Below, one piece after another: positions 25,864 to 32,430 of a stretch of DNA of 64,000 nucleotides. How positions within the stretch are numbered: the stretch's first letter is position 1; each line of letters starts with the position of its first letter. The DNA lies in assembly GCF_016458305.1 (NCBI RefSeq), contig NZ_JAEMHL010000010.1, forward strand, positions 62,001 to 126,000. Direction: 5' to 3'. A program made the translations under genes and the position numbers. The DNA is from Geomonas anaerohicana (GTDB taxonomy: Bacteria; Desulfobacterota; Desulfuromonadia; Geobacterales; Geobacteraceae). The notes under the pieces were generated by a model. That model worked only from the letters and a program-made list of their open reading frames with translations, ran no database searches and was not told where the DNA came from.

Positions 25864-26439
25864 ATGGAGTCCGATCGCGTCAAATGGGACCAGCGTTACA
25901 GCGGTCCGGAACACTTCTTTTCGTTTACCCCCTCTCGGCTGTTGGCGGACTCCCTGGAGCGCATCATGTCCCTGGTTCCAGGACGGCGGGCTCTCGACCT
26001 GGCCTGCGGCGAGGGGCGCAACTGCATTTACCTCGCGCAGCACGGCTTCGAGGCGACCGGGGTGGATATCTCGCCGCGGGGACTGGAGCGGGCCAGGAGA
26101 CGGGCGGCGGAGGTCGGCGTCGCCGTGGATCTGATCGAGGCCGACCTGGAGTCGTGGCGGCCGCAAGGCGAGTATCACCTGGTCCTCAACTTCAACTTCC
26201 TGATGCGGGACCTGATCCCTTCGCTGGTGGAGGCGCTGGCCCCGGGTGGGGTGCTGCTCATGGAGACCATACTGGACGCACCGGGGATGCCGGGGGAGCA
26301 TCGCAAGGATTTCCTGCTGCAACCGGGGGAGTTGGGACGTATCTTCGGCGGGTATGCGGGGAGGATTTTACTTCTGGAGGAAGAGGTCGATGCGCCGGAG
26401 ATGCCGGTGGCGCGGGTCATGTTTCAGAAGCAGGTATAG
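25864..26439 (+). CDS. class I SAM-dependent methyltransferase
   Basis: Small Rossmann-fold methyltransferase of 191 residues, TehB/UbiG-like in layout. The N-terminus KWDQRYSGPEHFFSFTPS is typical of the type; motif I is ALDLACGEGRNCIYLAQHGF and the acidic ribose-binding residue follows in TGVDIS. EADLESW and VLNFNFLMRDL are motifs II and III. ATG 25864 sits right after a purine-rich GGAGGG run; the open frame back to 25801 is repeat-rich. Substrate unknown. The stop codon lies in the 3' element at 26430. Confidence 0.86.
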   Translation: MESDRVKWDQRYSGPEHFFSFTPSRLLADSLERIMSLVPGRRALDLACGEGRNCIYLAQHGFEATGVDISPRGLERARRRAAEVGVAVDLIEADLESWRPQGEYHLVLNFNFLMRDLIPSLVEALAPGGVLLMETILDAPGMPGEHRKDFLLQPGELGRIFGGYAGRILLLEEEVDAPEMPVARVMFQKQV

Positions 26440-26461
26440 ACTAAGAGTAAGACTAAGAAAG
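26430..26461 (+). repeat. 3'-end hexamer element, copy B
   Basis: GCAGGTATAGAC (26430-26441) contains the methyltransferase stop (TAG 26437-26439) and is followed by TAAGAG, TAAGAC, TAAGAA hexamers. Confidence 0.75.
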
Positions 26462-26480
26462 GCCCGGGGCTGAAACAGAT

Positions 26481-26528
26481 GAGGCCAAGGTTTGAGCGGA
26501 GAAGCTCAAGCCTTGACCTCATTTTTTT
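26481..26528 (+). terminator. intrinsic terminator after the methyltransferase gene
   Basis: A long stem (GAGGCCAAGG-TTTGAGC with GCTCAA-CCTTG-CCTC, 26481-26520, two mismatches) is followed by ATTTTTTT. Confidence 0.85.
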
Positions 26529-26556
26529 CTTTATCTAAATCTTTGTCTTCATCTGC
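26525..26556 (-). repeat. 3'-end hexamer element, copy C
   Basis: On the minus strand GCAGATGAAGAC (26556-26545) starts directly after the ubiE stop TAA and runs into AAAGAT, TTAGAT, AAAGAA hexamers. Confidence 0.75.
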
Positions 26557-27264
26557 TTATTTAGTTCCGACGTAGACCGTGGCGATGCCGCCGGTGAGGT
26601 CGAAGTGGTGCACGTCCTTGAAACCGACCTGCTCCATCATCCCCTTGAACACCTCGCGCGAGGGGAACTCGAGGACGGAATCGGGGAGGTACTGGTAGGC
26701 GCTGAACCGGGAGAAGGCGCCGCCGATCTTGGGGAGCACCTTCAGGAAGTAGAAGTGGTAGATGTCCTTGAACACCGGCATGGTCGGCGTGGAGAACTCG
26801 AGGATGACGATCTTGCCGCCGTCCTTGAGCACCCGGCGCATCTCAGTCAGACCCTTGACGCGGTCGACGACGTTCCTGATGCCGAAGGATATGGTGGCGG
26901 CGTCGAAGCAGCCGTCCTGGTACGGGATGTCCTCGCAGGGGGCCACCTCGAGCTTGATGCGGCCGGCGTGACGCGACTCCTGTACCTTGACGCGGCCCAG
27001 GTCGATCATCTCGGGTGTGAAGTCGATGCCGACGATGTTCACGGAAGCAGGTGTCTGGGATGCTATCTCCAGGGCCACGTCGCCGGTGCCGGTAGCCACG
27101 TCCAGGACCAGCCCGGGACCGCGCAGGCCGATCTTGCCCACGGCAAAACGGCGCCAGCGGCGATCGATGCCGAGCGACAGCAGCCTGTTCAAAAGATCGT
27201 AGCGCGGAGCTATGCTCCCGAACATGGCGCGGATGCGCTCACCCTTTTCCGACAATGCGTACAT
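26557..27264 (-). CDS. ubiE: demethylmenaquinone methyltransferase (UbiE/MenG)
   Basis: C-methylates demethylmenaquinone in the last step of menaquinone synthesis. The 235-residue product has the complete UbiE signature: FGSIAPRYDLLNRLLSLGIDRRWR at the N-terminus, motif I LDVATGTGDVALEIA, GIDFTPEMI, ISFGIRNV and the closing FSRFSAYQYLPDSVLEFP. Length is normal. The menaquinone assignment follows from the presumed organism type. The gene converges with the small methyltransferase and both ends carry the shared 3' element. Confidence 0.95.
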   Translation of the reverse strand: MYALSEKGERIRAMFGSIAPRYDLLNRLLSLGIDRRWRRFAVGKIGLRGPGLVLDVATGTGDVALEIASQTPASVNIVGIDFTPEMIDLGRVKVQESRHAGRIKLEVAPCEDIPYQDGCFDAATISFGIRNVVDRVKGLTEMRRVLKDGGKIVILEFSTPTMPVFKDIYHFYFLKVLPKIGGAFSRFSAYQYLPDSVLEFPSREVFKGMMEQVGFKDVHHFDLTGGIATVYVGTK

Positions 27265-27450
27265 ATTTTCCTACCTTTTTGGCGCCTGAAATGCTATAAA
27301 ATTTGACCGCTTCCCTAGTCGGGAAGCCGTTTTGCAAGGCTTGATTTTTAGCATAAAGCGCCACGGCTTGCCAGCAAAAAGCGGCCCTGCCACGTTTTAA
27401 CGCCGTCCGCTTCCGGCTCCCCGCCCGCGCCGTCCCCCAAGGAGGCACCG

Positions 27451-28620
27451 TTGTTCCCGCAAATCAGGCCGCAGGATATCGCCGATATCCTGATCATGAC
27501 CTTCCTGCTCTACCAGCTCTACAGCTGGTTCAAGAACTCCAAGGCGCTCCAGGTGGTGTTGGGGCTCTTGTTCCTGGGCGTCATCTACTTCGTCACCAAG
27601 AGTTTCGGGCTCTTCATGACCAGTTGGATACTGCAGGAGCTGGGAACGGTGCTCCTGGTCCTCCTGATCGTGGTCTTCCAGTCCGAGATCCGGCAGGCCC
27701 TGTACCGCCTGAGTCTGTTGCGCAACCTCTTCGAGCACCAGGAGAGCGTGGTGCGGCTCGACCTGTTGGAATTCTCCGCCACGACCTTCTCGCTCGCCTC
27801 GCAGCGTATCGGCGCCCTGGTAGTGTTCCAGCGCGAGGAACTGCTGGACGACCTGATCCTGCACGGTGTGCCCATGGACTCGCTGGTCAGCGGTTCCCTG
27901 GTAACAAGCATCTTCATGCCCGGTTCGCCGCTGCACGACGGGGCGGTCCTGGTCAAAGACGGCAGGGTCGCACTGGCCTCCTGCCACCTGCCGCTGTCGG
28001 TGAGCACCGAGGTGCCGCAGCACCTGGGCACCCGCCACCGCGCCGCTCTCGGCCTGTCCGAGCGCTCCGACGCGGTCATCGTGGTCGTTTCCGAGGAACG
28101 GGGCCAGGTTTCCCTGTCGTTGCAGGGGGAACTGGAGGTGATGGCATCGCAGGCGCAACTGCACGAGCGGCTTACTTCGCTGCTGCAGCCGCTTTCCCGC
28201 GAGGAGCAGCGCGTGGGGGTATTCAAGCGGCTCTTCTCCAACTTCTGGCCCAAGGTCGGCATCTTCTGCGTCGTGGTGGCGAGCTGGCTTCTGATCACCT
28301 ACCGGCAGGGGGAGATCCTCACCGTGACCGCTCCGGTCACCTTCCATAACCTCCCCGACAACCTCACCCTGACCAGAAGCTATCCGGACGAGGTGGACCT
28401 GCAACTGAAGTCCTTCTCCAACCTGGTGGCATCGCCGAAGAACCTCGACGTCGTGGTGGACCTTGACCTGTCCAAGGCCAAGGAGGGGAACAACAACATC
28501 CAGATCAGCAAGGACCTGATCCGCCTCCCGCCCGGCGTGGTGGTGGTGAACCTGGACCGGTCCCTGGTGCGGGTAACCGTGGAAAAGAAACAACCGAGGC
28601 CGCCAGGTCGCAAGCGCTAA
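27451..28620 (+). CDS. diadenylate cyclase (CdaA type) fused to a YbbR domain
   Basis: Membrane enzyme predicted to make c-di-AMP from two ATP. The N-terminal part has about three membrane helices (residues about 10-75). The DAC domain has GALVVFQREE, the DGA motif in SPLHDGAVLV (about 164-166) and RHR in GTRHRAALGLSE (about 194-196), so catalytic residues are present. CdaA usually ends near 270. Here the chain continues with a fourth membrane helix (KVGIFCVVVASWLLITY, about 268-284) and a YbbR-like beta domain (about 290-375), the domain found in CdaR, normally a separate regulator. TTG 27451 is the start, 6 nt after GGAGG. 389 residues in total. Confidence 0.88.
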   Translation: MFPQIRPQDIADILIMTFLLYQLYSWFKNSKALQVVLGLLFLGVIYFVTKSFGLFMTSWILQELGTVLLVLLIVVFQSEIRQALYRLSLLRNLFEHQESVVRLDLLEFSATTFSLASQRIGALVVFQREELLDDLILHGVPMDSLVSGSLVTSIFMPGSPLHDGAVLVKDGRVALASCHLPLSVSTEVPQHLGTRHRAALGLSERSDAVIVVVSEERGQVSLSLQGELEVMASQAQLHERLTSLLQPLSREEQRVGVFKRLFSNFWPKVGIFCVVVASWLLITYRQGEILTVTAPVTFHNLPDNLTLTRSYPDEVDLQLKSFSNLVASPKNLDVVVDLDLSKAKEGNNNIQISKDLIRLPPGVVVVNLDRSLVRVTVEKKQPRPPGRKR

Positions 28621-28676
28621 CGCAGCGAAATCAGAGGATTCTTTGCTTGTGTTGCCTTCCCGGAAGGTCATTGAAG

Positions 28677-28705
28677 TTGACAGGGTGCGTCTTTTGTTAT
28701 ATAAA
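28677..28705 (+). promoter_or_regulatory. sigma-70 promoter for the LysM-NlpC/P60 gene
   Basis: TTGACA (28677-28682), a 17-bp spacer and TATAAA (28700-28705). The -10 lies in the loop of the terminator-like hairpin 28683-28716, so start would fall in its right arm near 28712. Confidence 0.75.
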
Positions 28706-28724
28706 TTGACGCACCCGCTTTTTT
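28683..28724 (+). terminator. terminator hairpin overlapping a promoter
   Basis: GGGTGCGTC (28683-28691) pairs perfectly with GACGCACCC (28708-28716) across a 16-nt loop and is followed by GC and T8. It would end transcription from the diadenylate cyclase gene. Confidence 0.75.
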
Positions 28725-28748
28725 TTCTAAAACAATGAAGGAGGACTC

Positions 28749-29771
28749 ATGATAAAAAGCCTGAAGCTCTTTACCCTGTGCATCGTCATGCTCTCCATAC
28801 CTTCGCTCGCCTTCGCCGCAAAGACCCATCGTGTCAAAAAGCACGAAACCTTATACTCACTCGCCAAAAAATATAACGTCACCGTCGAAGAGCTGAAGGC
28901 TGCCAACAACCTGGTCGGCAACAGCGTCAAGCCGCGCGTGCTCCTGGTCATTCCGCCCCGTTCCGTTTCCGAGGGGAAGAGCGCGTCGGCCGCCGCCGAC
29001 ACCAAGGTGTACAAGGTCAAGAAGAGCGAGACCCTTTCCCGTATCGCCAAGAAGACCGGTGTTTCGGTCGCCGAGCTGAAGAGGCTGAACGGCCTCAGTG
29101 GCAGCAGGGTTAAGGCGGGGAAGGTGCTGGTACTTAAGGAAAGCGAGCCCGCGGACGAGCCGAAGGTCAAGGTTACCAAGAAGCTGCAGTTGCGTCACCC
29201 CGATCTCTTCAATGAGAAGGATTACGAACAGAGCATCCAGGAACTTGCCTCGCTCGAGCCGGAGCACCAGGTCGATCTTTCCAAGAACACCGAGCTCAAG
29301 GCAGACAGCATCAAGGAGCTGAAGAAATCCGCCTATGGTTTCCTCGGGACCCGCTACCGCTTCGGCGGCAGCTCGCGCTCCGGTATCGACTGTTCCAGCT
29401 TCGTACAGCACGTCTTCAAGGAACTGGAAGTCTCCCTGCCGCGCACCGCGCGCGAGCAGTTCGAAGTCGGCAACGCCGTGGCGCCGGGCGACCTGCAGAG
29501 GGGCGACCTGATCTTTTTCGCCACCTATGCCTCCTACCCTTCCCACGTCGGCATCTACCTCGGCAACAACAAGATGATCCACGCCTCCTCGCGTGACCGC
29601 AGGGTGGTGATCTCCTCGCTGAACACCTCCTATTACCGTTCGCGCTTCCTGGGTGCCAAGCGCATCGCCAAGGTCAACCCGGATGTCTTCAAGCTCGACG
29701 ACCTGATCCTCGGTGTCGAGGAGGACAACTCGGAAAACTCGATGGAAGAGGACGGCCTGACCAGCAACTAG
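28749..29771 (+). CDS. LysM and NlpC/P60 peptidoglycan endopeptidase
   Basis: Exported cell-wall hydrolase predicted to cut peptide stems. The 340 residues comprise a signal peptide (about 1-23, ending AFAA), LysM 1 (about 26-69, HRVKKHETLYSLAKKYNV), LysM 2 (about 86-130, YKVKKSETLSRIAKKTGV), a linker, and an NlpC/P60 domain (about 190-310) with catalytic Cys in GIDCSSFVQ, His in PSHVGIYL and the third polar position in MIHASS. A 30-residue acidic tail (EEDNSENSMEEDG) follows. Its promoter is embedded in the terminator of the preceding c-di-AMP cyclase gene; c-di-AMP and wall homeostasis are linked in other bacteria. Confidence 0.93.
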   Translation: MIKSLKLFTLCIVMLSIPSLAFAAKTHRVKKHETLYSLAKKYNVTVEELKAANNLVGNSVKPRVLLVIPPRSVSEGKSASAAADTKVYKVKKSETLSRIAKKTGVSVAELKRLNGLSGSRVKAGKVLVLKESEPADEPKVKVTKKLQLRHPDLFNEKDYEQSIQELASLEPEHQVDLSKNTELKADSIKELKKSAYGFLGTRYRFGGSSRSGIDCSSFVQHVFKELEVSLPRTAREQFEVGNAVAPGDLQRGDLIFFATYASYPSHVGIYLGNNKMIHASSRDRRVVISSLNTSYYRSRFLGAKRIAKVNPDVFKLDDLILGVEEDNSENSMEEDGLTSN

Positions 29772-29797
29772 GCCCCCTTCCCCACCTATCGTCAACG

Positions 29798-29824
29798 AAT
29801 CCGGCCCTCGGGCCGGATTTTTTT
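29798..29824 (+). terminator. intrinsic terminator after the NlpC/P60 gene
   Basis: AATCCGGCCC (29798-29807) and GGGCCGGATT (29810-29819) form a perfect 10-bp stem followed by T7, only 12 nt before the next start codon. Confidence 0.9.
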
Positions 29825-29835
29825 ATGGGCTCCGC

Positions 29836-31551
29836 ATGAAGATTCTCCTGGCGTACAAGTGTCACCCCCAAGGTGCCAAGGACCCCTTCACCTCGCTGTT
29901 ACCGGTCGGCCTGCTCTCGCTGAACGCGGTGCTCAGGCAGGCGGGACACCGGGTCACCCTGGCCAACCTCTCCCGTTCCTCGTGGGCGCAGTGCCGCGAG
30001 CTGCTGCAGCGGCTCTCTCCCGACTTGGTCGGCATCTCCCAGTTCACCCATAATCGGTCGGAATCGATCCGTCTGGCATCGCTTGCCAAGGAAAACGCCC
30101 CCGCCTGCTGCGTCGTCCTGGGCGGTCCGCACGCGACCCACTCCTGGCAGGAGCAACTGGAGCGGCATAGCGAGGTGGATGCCATCGTGCTGGGGGAAGG
30201 GGAGCAGACCCTGCTGGAGCTGGTGCAGGCGCGTGCGGAGGGGCGCCCCTTGGCCCAGGTAGCCGGTGTTGCCTGCCGGGAAGGGAAAGAGATCGTGCCG
30301 GGAGCCCCGCGGGGCGCAGTAGCGGACCTGGACCGGCTCCCACTGCCGGGTGAGGACCCGGGCGAGACCATCGGCGTCGATCTGCGCCGCCAACTCGAGT
30401 TCGTGATCACCTCACGCGGCTGCCCTGCCAGCTGCCTGTTCTGCTCGTCTCCGCTGTTCTGGGGGCGCGGCGTCCGTTTCCGCTCCCCCGCCTCGGTGGT
30501 GGAGGAGCTGCGCCTGTTGAAGGAACGCTACGGCCTTATCTACTTCTCCTTCCGCGACGACACCTTTACCGCCAATCGCACCCGGGTCCTGGAGATCTGC
30601 CGCCTGATCGAGGAGCAGCGGCTGCACATCCTGTGGAACTGCCAGTCCCGCGTCAATGCGGTGGACGAGGAGATGCTGGTCGCGATGAAGCGCGCCGGGT
30701 GCGAGTGCATCCAGTTCGGGGTCGAGTCCGGCTCTCCGGAGATGCTCAAGGCGCTCGGGAAGAAGATCCTGCCTGCGGACGTGGAGCGTGCGGCGGCAGC
30801 GGCGCGCAAGGTGGGGATCAATCTCTCGGTCTACCTGATCACCGGCATCCCCGGCGAAGGGGACCAGGATCTGCAGCAGACCGTGCGCCTCATCGAGAGG
30901 ATCCGTCCCCAGGACGGACAGGTCTCGCCCCTGGTGTACTACCCGGGAACCGAACTGCTGTATGGCGCCGTGCGGCGGCACGAGGTGCCGGCGGACCTGT
31001 TCGAGAAAAAGGAAGGGGAAGGGTTCCTGGTACGCCGCGACCCGTTCGTGGAGCGCTCGCGCCAGTCGATGTTGAAGGCGCTGCAAAAGGCGGGGGAGAA
31101 GGCCCGCTTCACCCGGGCCGATTTCGCGGCGCAGCGGCAACTGGTGGGCTACAGCTTCGTGACCGAATTGCTGCAGGCTGAAGCGCTGGAGCAGGAGGGG
31201 GACTGGGAGGGAGCCGTCAGGCTCTGCCGCGGCATGACGCGGCAGGAACCGGACAACCCCTGGGGATGGCTGCAGATGGCGGGGGTGCAGGAGCGCGTCG
31301 GCGACCTGGCCGGCGCCACGCGTTCCTACCAGAAGCTGGCGCAGCTCGTGCCCAACCACCTGCCCGCCTTCGTGGCCCTGGGGGAGTTGGCCCTGGCGCA
31401 GGGGGACCGTGCCGCAGCGGCGCGCCACTACCAGCGGGCGCTGGAGCTCGACCCGTGTGACGAGGCCGCCCTCGAGGGCGCCGCGCAGGCGGGGGGCGTC
31501 GGCAAGGCCGGTGGGAAAGCCGGGCGTGCGCAAAAGCCTACGAAGCGATAA
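29836..31551 (+). CDS. B12-binding radical SAM protein with C-terminal TPRs
   Basis: 571-residue protein of unknown substrate. Residues about 1-150 form a cobalamin-binding-type domain (LLSLNAVLRQAGHRVTLANL, then VLGGPHAT). Residues about 185-390 are a radical SAM core with cysteines C196, C200 and C203 in RGCPASCLFC and the strands FSFRDDTFTAN and FGVESGS. The C-terminal part (about 410-545) holds tetratricopeptide repeats (DNPWGWLQMAGVQERVGDLA, LPAFVALGELALAQGDRAAA), a mix that suggests docking to a partner. The ATG comes right after a strong terminator and has no good ribosome site, so its expression signal is unclear. Confidence 0.88.
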   Translation: MKILLAYKCHPQGAKDPFTSLLPVGLLSLNAVLRQAGHRVTLANLSRSSWAQCRELLQRLSPDLVGISQFTHNRSESIRLASLAKENAPACCVVLGGPHATHSWQEQLERHSEVDAIVLGEGEQTLLELVQARAEGRPLAQVAGVACREGKEIVPGAPRGAVADLDRLPLPGEDPGETIGVDLRRQLEFVITSRGCPASCLFCSSPLFWGRGVRFRSPASVVEELRLLKERYGLIYFSFRDDTFTANRTRVLEICRLIEEQRLHILWNCQSRVNAVDEEMLVAMKRAGCECIQFGVESGSPEMLKALGKKILPADVERAAAAARKVGINLSVYLITGIPGEGDQDLQQTVRLIERIRPQDGQVSPLVYYPGTELLYGAVRRHEVPADLFEKKEGEGFLVRRDPFVERSRQSMLKALQKAGEKARFTRADFAAQRQLVGYSFVTELLQAEALEQEGDWEGAVRLCRGMTRQEPDNPWGWLQMAGVQERVGDLAGATRSYQKLAQLVPNHLPAFVALGELALAQGDRAAAARHYQRALELDPCDEAALEGAAQAGGVGKAGGKAGRAQKPTKR

Positions 31552-31614
31552 AAAGGGTGCCTGAAGGGCGGGTGTGGGAGGTGCCACGAAGCGGGGTCAT
31601 CGCCTATTGCAGCG

Positions 31615-31653
31615 CCCTCACCCCAGCCCTCTCCCGGAGGGAGAGGGGGATGG
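31615..31653. repeat. CCCTCACCCC...GGAGGGAGAGGGGG palindrome
   Basis: CCCTCTCCC and GGGAGAGGG arms around a short centre. The 345-nt gene-free spacer 31552-31896 is made of this unit, the two GTTCCC palindromes, a GGGGACAGGC copy and a terminator. Confidence 0.7.
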
Positions 31654-31663
31654 GCATGATCTC

Positions 31664-31687
31664 GTTCCCAAGGTCCACCTTGGAAAC
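31664..31687. repeat. GTTCCCAAG palindrome, copy 1
   Basis: GTTCCCAAGG and CCTTGGAAAC arms around TCCA, an imperfect member of the family also found at 31750, 50194 and 50284. Confidence 0.7.
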
Positions 31688-31749
31688 GCAAAGCCTTCCG
31701 AATCTCCAACTTCCCTTGGATGCAAAGCTGGAGCTTGGCGCCATATGGG

Positions 31750-31773
31750 GTTCCCAAGCTGGAGCTTGGGAAC
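31750..31773. repeat. GTTCCCAAG palindrome, copy 2
   Basis: GTTCCCAAGCT and AGCTTGGGAAC arms around GG, a nearly perfect dyad. Confidence 0.8.
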
Positions 31774-31780
31774 CAGGAAA

Positions 31781-31811
31781 GGGGACAGGCACCTGGCGGA
31801 GCCAGTCCCCT
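31781..31811. repeat. GGGGACAGGC palindrome, copy 2
   Basis: GGGGACAGGC...GCGGAGCCAGTCCCC, same orientation as the copy at 25740. Confidence 0.8.
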
Positions 31812-31838
31812 CCCGTCGCAGTTCCCGGATGAACAATA

Positions 31839-31875
31839 AAAAAAAGCGCCTCCCTTGCGGGGGGCGCCTTTTTTT
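31839..31875 (-). terminator. terminator of the small lipoprotein gene
   Basis: GCGCC-rich stem with A/T-rich flanks; read on the minus strand it ends in a run of T residues directly after the gene at 31897. Confidence 0.85.
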
Positions 31876-31896
31876 ATCCTTGCTGCGGGGAGCGGC

Positions 31897-32316
31897 TTAC
31901 TTGTTGACAGCCAGGCCCGGTGCGAAGATGATCTTGTCGAAGGTGCGCTTCAGAGTCTTGCTCTGGAAGTTGATCATCGGCGGGGAATCCGGGAATTCAA
32001 CGGTGTCGCCGACTTTCACCTGGGTCTGCATTGCTGCAACCCACAGCTTCTCACCTTTCTCCTCGATCAGGACGTAGGTGTACCCGCCGGAGTCCATGGT
32101 CTCGAGGACCTTGCCTTTGTGGCCAGCGCCCGGCTTTACTTCCTGCGGCTTCAGACCAGCGTGCGGATCGGTGCCCGGAGCTGCTGCGGGCATCTGGGAT
32201 GCGGGGGCTGCAGCCGGTGCCTGCTGTGCAGGTGCCTGCGGAGCTTCATCTTTCTTCTTGCAGCCGGCAGCTGCCACGGCAACGATTGCCAACAATACAA
32301 CCAAAGTCTTCTTCAC
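31897..32316 (-). CDS. small lipoprotein with NrfJ-like domain
   Basis: 139-residue lipoprotein: signal peptide with lipobox AAAGC (Cys19), a Lys patch, a Pro/Ala/Gln-rich linker (about residues 25-50) and a C-terminal OB-like domain (GKVLETMDSGGYTYVLIEEK, LWVAAMQTQVKVGDTVEF, FQSKTLKRTFDKIIF). This domain resembles that of NrfJ-type proteins found near nitrite reductases; no reductase gene is nearby, so its role is unknown. The low-complexity linker suggests it reaches through the periplasm from a membrane anchor. It is transcribed alone, with a terminator directly downstream. Confidence 0.82.
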   Translation of the reverse strand: MKKTLVVLLAIVAVAAAGCKKKDEAPQAPAQQAPAAAPASQMPAAAPGTDPHAGLKPQEVKPGAGHKGKVLETMDSGGYTYVLIEEKGEKLWVAAMQTQVKVGDTVEFPDSPPMINFQSKTLKRTFDKIIFAPGLAVNK

Positions 32317-32430
32317 AGTTTCCTCCGTGTTGGATGAAATTAAGGAATCACAACGGTTACGAAAAATAGCACAACACTAACGGACTTTACAACTAAAAAA
32401 AGTCTGGTATACGCGGGGCGCCGAACGGCC

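Noticed and set aside
29825-29839. Four-codon minicistron (ATG GGC TCC GCA TGA) overlapping the start of the radical SAM-TPR gene by ATGA
   Set aside because: Suggestive of coupling, but it has no ribosome site and lies at the tail of a terminator T-run; probably chance.
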